A stretch of 64,000 bases of DNA from Naganishia liquefaciens (GCA_013423385.1 BLZA01000035.1:310001-374000), one strand, 5' to 3'. Counted from the stretch's first letter, positions 21,970 to 35,302 are shown. Numbers and translations: made by a program. The notes: a model not told the origin generated them from the sequence alone.

Positions 21970-24900
21970 CTACACACCGTAGAATGGCTCTTCGTGCAAG
22001 AATCCAATCAAGGGATCCAGCATCGCCGACGTCGCTCCCGCAGTTCCGAGCAGCGCAAAGTCTTCTCCCACATTGCCGACAACGGCCTGTCCATTCGATG
22101 CCGGAGTGGCAAATCCCGATGGATGCGAGAAGACGGGTTGCTGCAGCTGATGAATTGGAGCGGCGAGTGAGGGATCGAATCCGGTATTCATCATTGACGA
22201 CGTGAAAGCTGGCGCGGGCGTGTTGCCGGTTGGTCCGGGCTGCGCCGAAGGCGTGTAATCCGCCGGAGCGCCAGGACGGAATCCCAGTGATCCGAACGCG
22301 GCAGCAGACTCCCCATCAGGTTGGCCAGGGATGGTACCATCAAAGGGTTCCGGCCACCAGAATGATCTCATGATGCTTTCGATATCGTGTTCTGCGGGCA
22401 TTGCCGGTCCAGCACCGAGGGGAGTAGTTTGGATCTCCTCGATCGTGTTGGGCGGATGCTCAGGCCGGTAGCGAGCTGCAGAGAGTCAGTTTGTGTGATG
22501 TGCATAGGATGATAAGCTCACCTCCTTCCGGCAGAGGCGCATCCACCACCCTTGGCGTTTGGCCTAACGAGATCCCTAGCTTGTCCATCAATCCCGCAAT
22601 GATGTTCTGCGCCTTTCGACATCCAGCGTTCACCTTGCCGGCCTCGACCAATGCGTCCCAACACAATTTAAGGGCCTTTGTCGCGTCGCTCGGTTCCGAT
22701 GTTGCAGACTTGCCATCTTCGCCGCCGCCCGATTGTCGCATCCTTTCCAAGATGGCATTTTCCGCCGCGACGGCTCGCACGTGAATGGTACTTGCAACGT
22801 AAGTGGCGTAAGATATGAGATACGGCGCACGCCTAATGGTGAAGATTTGCCGGTAAAGACGAAGGCATTGCGTAAATGCAACGGCAGCAGCAACGCACGC
22901 CGACCAGCTGGCGGTCGTGGATTTGGAGTCCGAGAAGAATTCTTCGGTCGACTCGACGAACGGTCGGTGAAGAATGATGGTGCTCGTGTGATACAAGGCG
23001 CTGCGGACAATCAGTAATCCTCGCCAGCTTCGACGTCTAAGAAGCACTCACTGAAGAGAAAAGATCATGGGCGTCGGTATATGCACCGGCTCACGTGGAT
23101 TGAAGCAGAGATGGGGCTGTAGGCTCTGTTTCCACGCACGTAATTCCTTGTCAAGCTCATCTCGCTTCTTTCTCCGTGCCTGCTTTGACCTGCGTTGTGT
23201 CCCAGTATAAATTTCCCCGATGATGTGTTCCTACAGTCGAGTTAGTCACGAGGTCTCAGTGCCCAGGACTATTCTATGCGAAGACTCACGATGATGATTG
23301 ATAGCCTGCACAGCGCCTGAAATGTTGAAACGCTGTATGCCGTTGTCGTAATGGTCGTTTGGGCACCTGGAAACGCATAGGGCTGCCACTCCTCGAGCTC
23401 TTCGTACAAGTCGAGAAACTCGGGCAGAACGTGCAGCGTGCGCAGCGGAAGAGAATACGACCGTCCTCTGACGGGGAATTAGCAAGTTTGAGAGTGGACG
23501 TTACTGTACGCACTGATAGAGAGATTGAAGCTTGTCAATGACTACAACGGGTCAGCAGCCGTCAAATTTGCGTTGAAAGGACTCACCATATGCGGCCCAG
23601 ACGACTCTGCGGTTGATCTCCCTGGACTCGGCCGACGCGCGGCTTCTCACGTCTTCTCTGTCAATGCCTGTGATACTGTCAGATCATGCCGCGGCTGCGA
23701 AAAGACAGACATACCGAGCTCAGTGATCATTGCCAGAGCTGGATAAGGTTAGCCTAACTCCTTCATCGCCTCTCGAATACTCACCGATTTTGAGGTACAA
23801 CATCGATCCGTTGCCGGCGATGCCCTGAGCACCGAGCGAGTTGGCCAACAACAAGAGCGCTTGAATCGTCGGTACGCTTGGCTCGTGCAGGTCTTCACCC
23901 AACAAGGTCTTGGCCCTTTCCAAGAAGCCCAATCCGCCGCGAATCGATTGGAGAGAGAGGTCTTGCCTGTCTGAGTACTTGCTAACACCGTATAAGATCT
24001 AGAAGAAGATCAGCAGCAGCATCACCAGAAGCTTTTGTAACATACCGCATTGAGCAGCAACTTGCTGAAATACGGCCCGCCAGAAGCCATGTCTCGCATG
24101 AACGCCGGTCGATACGTGATACAAAATGCATGATGCTGACGATTGAAGTGCAATTCGAGAAGATGTCGCACAAGGCTCGGTGACCACCCATCGACTGCCC
24201 GACGATCAGCCGCCCGTCCCTTACGCATCCAGCGTACTCACAATCTAGGCTGCCCGTGCTAAAGTCTATCCGCTCACAGTGCCGTCCCTGCGCCGCCCGC
24301 GCCATCAACTCATTCTGCCGCACAAGATCATCCGGATCCATCCCACCCGATCCATCCCGCAAAAGCGTCACCGCATCCGCCGCTGAGGATGCACGTCGTC
24401 GTGCGCCTCGACCTACTTTCTCAAGGTGTGAGCGGAGGTGACTGTCCGACGGCAGGCGGAACGATGGTTTCCCGTCTTCTGCGTGGTCGTGCATGCCGCT
24501 GTGCGTGCTGTTTCCGTCTCCGAGTGGCGATAGGTCCCATGTGTTCCCGCCGTTTGCGCTTGGATCGAGAATTGCCGGTGATTCAGTCACATTGCCGGAC
24601 GCTGTTGAAGGTGGGACGCAAGTGGCGTCAAAGAATGCTGAGGTCGAGTAATGGGCGATTCCGTGGCTGCCGTGCTATTTTAACGCCCCTGCGTGCGACT
24701 TTACGCAGATCGTTCTTGACTTACACATCATCGGCATCTGGTTCTGGGGAGGTCCTCGCACTCTCCATCTTGGGTTCTGGGGGACCACTGCGTGCTTCCC
24801 GATCTCGGGCGAGGTCGGCTGCAAGTCCAGGGTTCAGCTGGGCTCTCCAAGATTCATGCGATACTAGCATGACAGCTTGAGCCAACAGCCCGCACGCTCT

Positions 24901-25903
24901 TGCAACGTCGAAAAAAAAGTCCGTAATCCATCTCCGGAAAGACAGACTCAAATGGAGATTTGCACAGGCTCGCTACCTTTAGGCTTTATTCGCGGTTTCT
25001 CCGCGAATCGCTCCCACTGAACTTTCACCATTCATGGTTTTGTGCCAGGAAGAAGTGCAAGGACCCATCCGTTGTCCTTTTCGACTCCGAATCACAATCT
25101 CCCTTCCGACTTCTCCCACCGCATCATCCCCCCATCGGGCAATCAACGCAAACAGAGACCCACTCACACGTAAACCTGACACTCGGACTCCGCTCGATCG
25201 AGCGCCTTGGCTCTTGCGCACCCCCCGACTCCGTCTTCTCGACCTTGACCTCCTTGATCATCTCTTCGCGGTGTGCCTCCCCCTTCACGACGTCCACTTG
25301 TTGTTGGCTCGACTCTCCTTGCTGCTTCATCCCCTCGGGCCCGCTCTTCTCGGCTTGGCTTCGCTCTCCGTCACCTTTGCGCTTCTCGAGGCCTGCCGAT
25401 TCGACACGTTGGAGACTCAACAGCCGGCGAAGTTGGGCTACTTCGTCTTGCAGGCTTTGGATGACTGCGTGCGTTGGGCTGTTTGCCCATCGGGGTAATC
25501 AGAGAGGGGAAAGTCTTGGCGCGGGGGTAAGGGAATAAGCTTACCGAGGCTTTGTCTGGCGTTCATAATTGCACTGTTCTCCATGCTCTACGCAATTTGC
25601 ACAACTCGGCCTCTGCGTATCGCATTTCATCTGTTTCGGATATCAGCCCCCGTATAATTCTTTCCTTGAAAATTTCCTTTCAATGTTACGCACCTTTCGC
25701 CTCCTGCAGAACTGACAAGCACTCGCATATTTGCGCACCGGTTTCCCCGTCTTTCCTTCGCGGGAAGGTGCCGAGGTCGGTGGTTTCCCCGCTGGCGGTT
25801 CGTCGGGTTCATCGCTGGACGAGGAATCGACAGATGGCGGGCGCGCCGCGAGAGAGGTAGAAGAGAGTTTACGTTTCTTGGGCTGGGGCTGAGGGTCGTT
25901 CAT
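21970..25903 (-). CDS. Zn2Cys6 fungal transcription factor
   Basis: Nuclear DNA-binding regulator. The ATG at 25903 opens a basic, Ser/Pro-rich tail, then a binuclear zinc cluster with cysteines at about residues 63, 66, 73, 80, 83 and 90 (C-x2-C-x6-C-x6-C-x2-C-x6-C). An intron splits the cluster between RRRK and MKC. A short coiled coil (LQDEVAQLRRLLSLQ) and a long charged linker follow. The middle is a fungal-specific TF domain (PF04082 type), seen as HHAFCITYRPAF, a helical repeat with QALLLLANSLGAQG, EINRRVVWAAYVIDKLQSLY and LHRPFVES. The C-terminal tail is rich in Pro, Gly and Ser and ends LHEEPFYGV. Around ten introns are present. Its target genes are unknown. The overall layout is similar to NirA-type regulators, which is only a resemblance. 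Confidence 0.88.
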
Positions 25904-26768
25904 TGTGTGTGAGGTGACGCTTCATGCACGCAGCGTGTGAGAAGAGAGCAATATGGAAAGTGCTTATAGCAAGGAGAAGGGACCAGAAACCAAGAAGTCA
26001 CGCAGGCAGGGTCACTCTTCATTGCGACGACGTTGTCGAACCGCCTTTGCTTCCGCCCGGCCGTCGAGGTGCCCGGTGTACCGGCGAGAGGGCCCCCGTC
26101 TGGAGACCCCGACTTTGCCCGGACGGCGGCTTGGCTGTCGGGTCGAGAGAGGGGCCATGAAAGTTCACACGAGATAGATGCGAGGTGAGAGATATATCTG
26201 GAGGCAGTCTGTCTTTGTCTGTGGCTGATCGGTCGATGACATTGGGACTCGGGGAGAGGGAGATGGAGCTGGAAAGGGCCGATATTCGAGCGACAAGCCA
26301 TGCCCGGTCAGACGGATCTTGCGCGCGCGACACGATAGTCAACCAGCCCGGCCGCCGCTTCCGTCACGCGCTCAGAGTCATCAGGTACAGTGCGGAAGCA
26401 AATGTGCGTTTCCGATCAGACGCGCCGAGCGAGCGAGCGAGCGAGCGAGTTGTTTCGTTTGTTATTGATGGATGCGAGCACTCGTCGCCTCGCCATGGGG
26501 ACGACCCTTTCTCCCGATTCTTCTCGTCCTCCTTCCATCACCACACTCCCTTTACCACACTCGTTGCACCACTCCCCCAACGTCAGACGGATGAAACATC
26601 GTTGAACGATGGACGACGCATCACGCGCCGATAAATTAAGGAATGCACGTAAAAAGGTAAACATCCGTTCAAACTCGCGTTACATGTCATTTATCCGCTC
26701 AACATGTCCCGCAGCTACACTCGTTCCGAACGCGATCCCCTGGCAGTATCTCTGACCCTTGTCCACTC
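25904..26768. other. Divergent promoter region
   Basis: This 865-bp stretch lies between the divergent starts of the Zn2Cys6 factor (minus) and the coiled-coil gene (plus). It includes a short GAGC microsatellite (26427-26449). No gene is recognised. Confidence 0.5.
26427..26449. repeat. GAGC tetranucleotide microsatellite
   Basis: Nearly six perfect copies of GAGC in the divergent promoter region. Confidence 0.8.
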
Positions 26769-29101
26769 ATGGAAAAACCCAACGCGCAATCTTGCACCAT
26801 CCCACCGCGGGAGGAAAAGATACCCGCGTGGCAGCCGACGGGAACGCACAAGCGCGCGCGGTCGAGGCATATACGGACGGGAAGCAGTACCGCTGGAGGG
26901 GAGGTCCAAGGGGTGAGGATCCGCGGGGTTGAGCCGTGGGGCGGGTCGTGGACCGTAGGTGGGGCGAGTCAGGTGACGGAGGATGCGCAGGGAATCGCGT
27001 TGCCAGATTTTCCCGTGTTTGGTGGATCGGAGACGCAGCGGAAGGGGGAGCTTCCAGTTGATGGTCCGACATGGGGAAAGACTGGATCGGAGCGACCTTC
27101 ACGTAAAGCGGAATTGGCAGTAGCGATCCCCTTACATTCGAACCCCTCGATTCCGAGCGTCGCCATCGTCCCCTCGACGCCGTGCTCTACCTCGCCCAGT
27201 ACGGCGTTCACCTTCCCCACGGTGCCGGCAGAGGAAGAAGAAGGCCGTCTCCGCGGGTTCACATTCGGCCGACGCGAAGCGGCCTCTGCAGATCCTCCGC
27301 CGCCACTGATTCCCTCCAATCCAACGCGAAAGAAACGTCATTCCCACACACGCAGTACATCAATCTCGACCCGTGCCAGTATCGTTCCGGCATCCCCTAC
27401 AACACCGGATGAAACACCTTTGTCGACAGCAGACGAACGGCGAAAGACGCTGAGTACGCTTGAAGGGCGGACGGAAAACGGCGACTCATGGGGAGGCGTG
27501 AAGGATGTCGGCCGTGCACAGAGGAGACGGAGTCGGGTGTCAATCGCGGGGGAGAGGGTGGAGATTGCGTTGCCGGCGATGGAGGATTCCGAGGATGAGG
27601 TGAGTCGCGGCGCGTTCACCAACCATGGCGCTGATGAGTCGCTTGAGCAGGCACCCGAAGAAGCTGTCGTTGATCACGGTGCATTTCGAATACCGCTTGC
27701 AACGAGCCCAAACCCACTTTCCCCGATGCCGACACCGTTTCAATTTCCACCTCCATCAACAACCCTCCACGAGCTTCCCTCCCTCGCGCCTATGGGCCTC
27801 GGCGCCGGCCTCCCGCTCGGCTCCCTCACGGCATCCACCAGCATGGCATCGCAAGCGACAAATCTTGGCACGCTCATCGAGGAAGATGAAGACCTCGCGC
27901 CCGAACGCGTTCGTACGCCTGATCGTGCAGCGACGGCGATCGCTTCGCCTCCTTCTGGATCGAATCCCTCGTTCAAGATCCGTCCATTGAGGCTTGTGTC
28001 AATGTCATCGACACCGACGGCTCCGGCTCCGGCATCGGTTTCCTCTGTTGGGACCGACGCGCTCGACAGGGATTCAGGCTCGATCGGATCGCGCAGATCG
28101 TTGAGCTTTGAAGCGGCGAGTCCCGTCGGGTTCATGCGCGATGCAAAGCGGTTCAGTCGACGACCGAGTCCGTCAATCAGTACGAGCTCGGCAGAGGGGA
28201 AACGATACAGCACGACGTCGAGTGATTCGCGTGTGCTGCATGACGTCGAGGATGTCGAAACGCGGGATTCGGAAAAGGGCACGAGCGTTGTAGCGGACTT
28301 GCGACGTCTCGTGGAGCAGCTCGAGATGGAGAAGCAGACGATGCAGGAGGATATCGAGGGGTGGCAGGCGCGGTGTCATAGTCTGGAGATGCAGCTCAAG
28401 CATGAAAAGGAGCAGGGTGTGTTCTTGCGAGAACGAGTCCGGAAACGTGAGTCCCTTTTTGAGCGAGGTTGAGGAATGGGCTCTGATATCGTCTAGTTGG
28501 CGATCACCTTTCATCCATCTCGGGAATGACATCGCCACCAATGGATGCACCTGTTGCGCCACGTTCGCCATCCACAACACCACAGCTCGCACTGATGCGG
28601 ACCGAGATCTTCAAGTTAACGACAACGCTTGCGCAGCTGGATGCGGAAAAGAAAGAGGCGACGGGTCAGGTGGAGGCCTTGCGCGCGGAACTGCGCGAGC
28701 ATGGTCGGTCGGGAGGAGCCGCTGCGCGGGCTCCTGCAGTAGAGGCCGAAGAGGAGGCTTTTGCGTTCCCAGAATACACGAGCCCTTCCCCTGTGCGCAC
28801 GAGGGAAGCTGTCGGCGACGATGCGCATCGGATTCGGGCGTTTGCGTTCCCACGAGGACCCGTTGCCGCTGCGTCACCACCAGCGGCGCCACCCAAGCCA
28901 GTGTCGCCTGTCAAGCCGACGTACGGCTTCAACACCGTGACGGACACATCCGCCGACTTTCAGCTGCCCGCCGAGACGCAGCTCGAGTACGGCGGGTATG
29001 CCAAGGATCTTCCACGCGGATTTACAATGGCTGCGCCATTGCGTTGTATCAATTTCGAAAACACCTGCGGGAGTTGTAGAGGCAAGGTTTTTGTCTTATA
29101 G
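26769..29101 (+). CDS. Hypothetical coiled-coil protein
   Basis: A protein of about 760 residues from two exons (26769-28446 and 28497-29101) with one 50-nt intron; the joined length is a whole number of codons. Most of it is disordered and rich in Ser, Pro, Ala and Thr, with basic patches (RKKRHSHTRS). Two coiled coils lie towards the C-terminus: one spans the intron (VADLRRLVEQLEMEKQTMQE and onward), the other starts LMRTEIFKLTTTLAQLDAEK. The C-terminus has AFPRGP and PVSPVKPTYGF motifs and a final CINFENTCGSCRGK pair of cysteines. I recognise no catalytic domain. Such proteins often act at the cytoskeleton or spindle pole, but that is only a guess. Confidence 0.75.
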
Positions 29102-29877
29102 GGCCCGATAGGGCAGGCAAGGTTTATGTCTATAGTTATGTATTGAGGCAGAGTTGGGGTCCGCCTTGTGCACATCTTGGCGGGACTTCAAAGGTCGATG
29201 AGCGCGCCGCGGTGGAAGCGCGATAGGGGTAAAATGTCCGATCACACTCCGTGTTTCATCAAGGTCGAGTTGATCAGACCGAAACCATCGTCATTACGTC
29301 GTCACTGATCCTCATCATAACATTCTGTCGGCGTGCGTCGGTGAGTCTGCCTCCGCATTGCGGCTCTCCGACTTGCTGACATTGCGCAATTCAGCACACT
29401 TCGCAGTTGCAGTCAGATTCCGCTCATCATCCAGTCACCTTAAAGGCGACATCGATCAACAACAACGAATTGAAGTGACGTTCCTTATCGTTCGAAGCTG
29501 GCAGATCGTCAGTGCAACCATTAAAGCTCTATCTCTATCGCTGACTCCACGTCAGGTGTACTATTGACGTCTTCATTCGACCGAATCGGCGTCAATCACC
29601 CATCAAGCTCCACGTTGTTGTGATTGGTCAATGTGCGAATGCGTCGTTGGGAATGGTCGTGCATTTTGCTGACTCCTCTCAACATTCTCTTCGACAGAGG
29701 TCAAACCCGCCCAACTCCGTTGCTTCGCAAGTCCACTGAAATACGTGACTTGGTCATCATCACCATCCGTCGTAATATTCGATTGACTTCACATCGAATC
29801 TCTGCAAAACTTGCTGCCTCCAGTTTGTCCTAGGTATCTTTACACCACTTTAGAGTCGTAGCTAATCCCGTGAATAC
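29102..29877. other. Intergenic region
   Basis: This 776-bp stretch separates the coiled-coil gene from the F-box/TPR gene, both on the plus strand. No coding signature is seen. An AG directly before the chosen ATG of the next gene leaves room for a missed upstream exon. Confidence 0.4.
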
Positions 29878-32132
29878 ATGCAGATGTCGAAGATTCTGAA
29901 GGAGATCCTGGTGACAAAGTACCCGAAAGGGCTTCCTGCGTGGACTAAGCCTTTCCTTCAAGCTGCGCGACGTATGGATGTGTTGGAAAAGCGACAGCAA
30001 AATGGTACCCAAGTGACAGCGGAGAACAAGCCTAGACCTGCGAATGTAGCCAAGAGCAAGACGATCAAGAAGGGCAAATCCAGGAACACCAAGAAAGGCA
30101 AGGCGAAAACGAAATTGCCGGATGACGATATGGCCGAGGCAGCGGATGACGCGCTCGGAAATGATGTAGAAGACGAAGTGATAGCTGCGGCAGCGGAGGA
30201 CCTATTAATTGACGTAAGGAAACAAATATCTCCCATCCATCAAGTATAGGGCACCTAATCCCCGCGTGTTGCTGATAGGCTGTGGAGCTTTGCGACAATC
30301 AAGACGCTCTTCCCTACACCTGGCTCGCAATCATTCGTATGCAAGGAGAGGACTGGACACGCGCCCGAGAAGCCGCTGCAATTGCCGCGGAACTGGAACC
30401 TGCTTGTCCAAACATCCTCTTCCGTCTATCAGCTTGCTATGGGCAGGAGCGAGATTTCGTGAACGCTCACGAATGGTTCGAGCGCGCCTTGGTTTTACTC
30501 AGTCCCAACGAACGTACAGCTCATCGCGAAAAGGCCAAGCGCCTCAAGGAACAATCGAAAGATATGTTGGAGCATGTTTATCGTGAAGACCCGTTGGATA
30601 TCCTGCCTCTGGAAGTCGTGCTAAAGATCTTCTGCTTTGGACTGGAGGACGATCACCAACTCGCCTTGAAGACCACCTGGGTCAATCGGCGATGGCGAAA
30701 CACTATTATTCAAAATTGTCCAGAGCTATGGAAGACGTGGACGATCACCCACACCTCACTTCTCGGCAAACACTGTGACCAAAAACAAGCAACTTGGCTG
30801 ACGCGATCTGGAGGACACTTCGACAAGCTTCAATTCAAAGATATCAGCCTGACTTCTGCGTTTAGAGTAGGCAAGAGGATTTTGAAAGCTGCCAAAGACG
30901 TCACTGCAATCGACATTGAAGCAAGATCTCGATACGCGCTGAGTCGCCTGGCAGATCAGGTGCCTCCCGACACGTTTAGGCATGTCGAGAGCCTACGTTT
31001 GTCAGCTGACAGAAATGTTGGTGTTCGTGGAGGCGGAAATAAGTATCGATATGTGACTATCCCTCAATCCATCACATGTGATATGCCCTTGCCAACTGAA
31101 AGATTGCGCGAGCTAGAACTGGAGGGCATCGACTTCGTCTCGTCGTTTAGGAGGCGGAGCGCCGGGGAATACCTGCCACGCACGCACATTCCTCCGCCTA
31201 TCATACCTTCCTTTCATGCACTCACGCGGCTTGTGATCCATGACTGTGGCTTTGATACCGAGTGCGCCACCAAAAGGACGGATGAACAAGTGAAGCACTT
31301 TCAAGCAGACTTTCTTCACACTCTTCTCCGAGGCGCTCCGAACCTGGAGCATTTCGAGTTGTCGATGTCGTGGCGCGACCGCAGGCCGGAAGAAACAGGA
31401 AGGGACTTACGGATTACGTTGCCTTCGCTGCGTACTTGCCGTTTGCCACCACCCACATGCTGGATGATTGATATCATCGCGCCTCACCTGGAGTGCTTGG
31501 AATTCACACTAAGTGAAGTGGATAGTGACGTAGCATTCGGACCATGGCTCATGGACAGGGACACAGCCAGGGCATTAATGCGTTCAACGCAGAATTACCC
31601 TTTGCTGGAGAACCTGTCAACACTTCAGTCTGTTCGGCTCGTGTGTTGTTCCATGGACGATCTGCCCGATTTCCAAGCTTGGATTCCTCGACTGCAGAAC
31701 GTCACAACGCTCGTCATTCACGATCTGGACGCTTGGCCATATACACAGAGACCATCCTTCTGGGAGCATAAATCCTTACCGATCACTCGCCTATCATGCG
31801 TAGTTCTCGGATTTCTGAACGACAATCCACTTAGCATTCCGGAAATGCATACTTTAGAACTTCACTCATGCTTGACTTCAGCTCGTGCCCTTATCGCTTA
31901 CATCAGGAAAAGACGAAGCCGTGCTGGTTGCGCTGCAATCGAACGATTAACATTGACGGCATGTTCGAGACTCTCGGATGATGCAAAGATCATGTTGCAA
32001 CAAGAAGTAGCCGAATTCAAGGTAGTACGGGAGTCTAAGGGGTGGGATGCGGAGACAAGGAGAATTCAAGAACTTCATATGGCCAATGACGTCGAAGGCG
32101 ATGTGCCCATGAAAGTGGAGTCGGCAGCGTAA
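29878..32132 (+). CDS. F-box protein with TPR-like and leucine-rich regions
   Basis: Probable substrate receptor of an SCF ubiquitin ligase. Two exons (29878-30213 and 30279-32132) give about 729 residues. Order: a short helical start, a Lys-rich linker (KKGKSRNTKKGKAKTK) followed by an acidic patch, a TPR-like helical pair at about 125-195 (WTRAREAAAIAAELEP and LSACYGQERDFVNAHEWFERA), an F-box at about 215-260 (PLDILPLEVVLKIFCFGLED through WVNRRWRNTI), then a long leucine-rich repeat-like C-terminal part. The start is the first ATG of the frame; a second lies two codons later. A broken copy of the same gene lies 8 kb away on the opposite strand (19302-21535). The target protein is unknown. 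Confidence 0.85.
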
Positions 32133-32773
32133 GCTCTCGAGGCATGATAGCTAGTAGGTTCAGAGTGCGCATCCGGATGATTGATGCACAGATGATGGAT
32201 TTCAACGTTCTTGACAGGATCATGTTGTCCAAGACAGCTATAGTACAGTGCGACTTATACCGCGTGGCCCAGCTCCTCTCACGACAAGCAGCAAGAGTTA
32301 TCAGGCAAAAGCCAAAATATGAAGTGAATGCTCAATTCCACCGTCATACTTTTCATGGGCTTCACATCGCGTTCTCTATTAGTAATTGCCACGCACGACC
32401 AGTCAGATTTCTGCTTATCGCCTCCGAGTTCTGACCGCGGCAAATGGGAATTTCCCGCAGATCACAGCTTAACAAGCTCGCTTGCGCAAGGCATCGCTCC
32501 TGGCCCTCGGTTCAGCAGTCAGTCTCGTGGCTTCATATACTTGCGTGATAGGACCATGATCGTGAGATGCTCAAGGCGGGACTGAAATGCAATTGAACAT
32601 GAAAGGGATAATGATAGGAGTTATGTATGCTAGCAATTATGAACAACGGATATGATGCAAGCGTTCGCAAGCTTTGAGAAACCTGGCCTTGACCTGTTCT
32701 TCCTGAATTTTTCCTGACTTTTCATTAGCTGCTTTCCTCTGATTTGCTGCGATTCGACGTGACAATCGTGCAG
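32133..32773. other. Convergent 3' intergenic region
   Basis: This 641-bp stretch lies between the F-box gene (plus) and the carboxylesterase (minus). Nothing coding is recognised. Confidence 0.45.
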
Positions 32774-35235
32774 CTAGTGATTGAGGGCTTCCGGAACGCT
32801 GTTGATGTAAGCGATAGCGCTACCGCGATACGTGTCTTGAATGATCGTATTGTTGTTGTAGAGGATTCGCAACATGTTGGCATTGCCTCCGTTAGTAGGA
32901 GTGCTGTACGTCGGCCACGATGTCAGATTCAAAGTGGAAGAAACGATGCTGTTGATCGGGTTGCTGGTGTTGCCGTTGGGGTTGAGGGTGTTGGCAAAGT
33001 TGACACTGCAAACGGGCGTCAGGTAAGGAACCAGGGAAGAGATCAAAGTACTCACAAGTATCCGACAAACTGCCTGGCGACCGTGATGTCCGATGTAGCA
33101 TTTCCCGGCAAACCGAATGCATATAGCACATCCGAACCGTGCGAAGCTATGGGGAGTTAGACAAGCGTCACAAGATACATTGCAATTTACTTACCACCGA
33201 GGTACGAGTTCTCCTGTCCAGCGCGCTTCTGGCTGAAGAGGTACGACCACGTCTGGGTCATGTTGTACTGGTTTGCGCGTTGCAAAAAGTTTCGTCGAGA
33301 CGACTGGAAAGTAGTGTCACCAAAGAGTGACGCTACTTGCTTGAACCTGCAGAACAATCAGCGTAATCCCGGGAAGAATAGAGAGCGACTCACAAAGGGC
33401 TCAAGTACTGTGAACCGGCAGAAACGTTGCCCGTCCCGTATGGCGATCCGTCGGCGGGGTTGTTGTAGTAAGACAACAACGTGTTGCTGACGGTCGAGTT
33501 GGGATCATTCGGCAGGACCTCATCAATGTAGGCGACGACCTGCTCCGTAGTGTTGAGCGTTGGTGGGGTAAAGATTGTGCCTTCATCAAGCATGTTACCG
33601 CTGATGAACGGAATTCGCGCAAACTTGCCCTCTTGAAGAAGCTTGGCTGGCGAAGCGGGAACGGCGGCGAAATCGATTGTTGGACCGAAGGGGAAATTGC
33701 CGTAGGCGTTTGCCGGGTCATCGAGTACGGTCCGGGTAGCATTGAAAAGCAGGTCATTTGGCAGGGTTCGAAGGCATTCAAATTCCGACTGGTTGAAAGC
33801 GAGGGTTCCGTTGGCCATGGGGAAGGCGCGGGAGGCGTTGGCAGAGCATCCAGTCAGCATGGAGATGCGGTCAAAGATGGGTTGACGGGTTTCATTGGCG
33901 GGTCCGATCGGGAAAGTCGACATGGCGCCGGATTGCATGATGGCACCTCGGAAGAGGGACGCGGTCGAGTTGCCAGCCTTGGTCGAGTTCATTGCGGCCA
34001 TGTTTGCCATGTTGGCGGTCATGTTGCCAGTGGCGTTGGTGTTGCCGATGATGGCAGGGTTGAGGTAGTGCAGAGCCTGAAAGAGCTGTCAACACGAGCA
34101 GAAATGACCGATCAAGCTACTCACGATGCTGATCGCACCGGCCGACTCTCCCTGCACCGTCACCTTTTCAGGATCACCTCCAAACGATGCAATGTGCTCC
34201 TGCACCCATCGTAAAGCCGCCACCTGATCTTTGAGACCCAAGTTCGTGGCGTTGTTGGCGAGCGCTTCGGCACCGTTAAGCCAGCCGTAGATGTTGAGTC
34301 GGTAATTGGGCGCTACGAGCAGGACGGGCGATTGCATCAAGACAGACTGGGCCACTATAGCCGTTCCATCGTAAATATTGTTGGCACCGCCTGTGAAACC
34401 ACCGCCGTAGACTGAAAAGGGTTTCAGCATGCGGGAAGACAGGGCGCAAGAAAGGGGAAGAGATATGTAAAATCCTGAAATCCCGCAACAGATCACAAGC
34501 CTTAGATAAGGTTCCTTCGTTAATCCATTCAAAGCATGTATCATCACCAAGGCCGCGCCATTGCACACAAGGTCGACTCGAGGATCGCCTTTGCGAAACT
34601 CCGTATAACAACCGTAGATCTGGCAAAGCCTCGTGCTTCGAGCTGAGAAGCGCATTTGACAATAGGCTACGACGCCTATCATTCATCAACAAACCTCGAG
34701 GCCCTGAATCCAGATCGACGAGAATGCCATAACGAATCCCAGTGTACCTCCGCAACGGAGAAGAGTGAAAAGAGAAGAGGAGAAACTCACACCACACGAC
34801 AACCGGCAACTTTGTCCCATTGCCCGCCGAAGCCGGCCCAAACACATTGACACCCAGACAATCCTCGCTGATTCCACCCTTGGTATAAGTCCCGTTCGTC
34901 AAACTCCTTCCCGCACCGGGGCTCTGCATACACGCCGGGCCTTGGGCCGTCGCGTTGATGCCCTTTGCATAAGTCGCGTTGCCGCTGTAATCAACGAGGA
35001 CGGGTTCACGGAATCGGGAAGACGTGGCAAAGGGAATGCCGAGGAAAGAGGAGACGTTGTATTGCGCGTTGGTGTAGCCTGTGACGGGAATGCCGTTGTC
35101 GAGGAAGATGGTGCGCGGGGAGATGGAAGAGTTGGTGGATGAAGTGGACGTGTTCGCTTGTTGTCGCGGGTAGAGAGGGGTTGCGAGGGCGCTACCCGCC
35201 GCGAGAAGCGCAAGAAGAGGTCCCAAAGGTGTCAT
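32774..35235 (-). CDS. Secreted type-B carboxylesterase/lipase
   Basis: Alpha/beta-hydrolase of the carboxylesterase type B family (cholinesterase/lipase fold). The ATG at 35235 opens a signal peptide (LGPLLALLAAGSALATPL), and there are many Asn-X-Ser/Thr sites, so the enzyme is secreted and glycosylated. Visible elements are EDCLGVNVF, the oxyanion block FYGGGFTGG, NYRLNIYGWL, the nucleophile elbow GESAGA, LFRGAIMQSGA, GNMLDEGT with the catalytic Glu, and HGSDVLYAFG with the catalytic His. The protein ends NSVPEALNH. Six or so introns are present. One (34412-34790, 379 nt) interrupts VVVW/FYGGGF and is much longer than the others. Natural substrate unknown. Confidence 0.92.
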
Positions 35236-35295
35236 GGCGGTGTGACTGGACGAATCACAGTGCACGATCGGAACTCGCCAGCGCTGCTGTGAATG

Positions 35296-35302
35296 CTATA
35301 TA
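35296..35302 (-). promoter_or_regulatory. TATA-box candidate of the carboxylesterase
   Basis: TATATAG on the minus strand, about 60 bp upstream of the carboxylesterase ATG at 35235. Confidence 0.45.
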
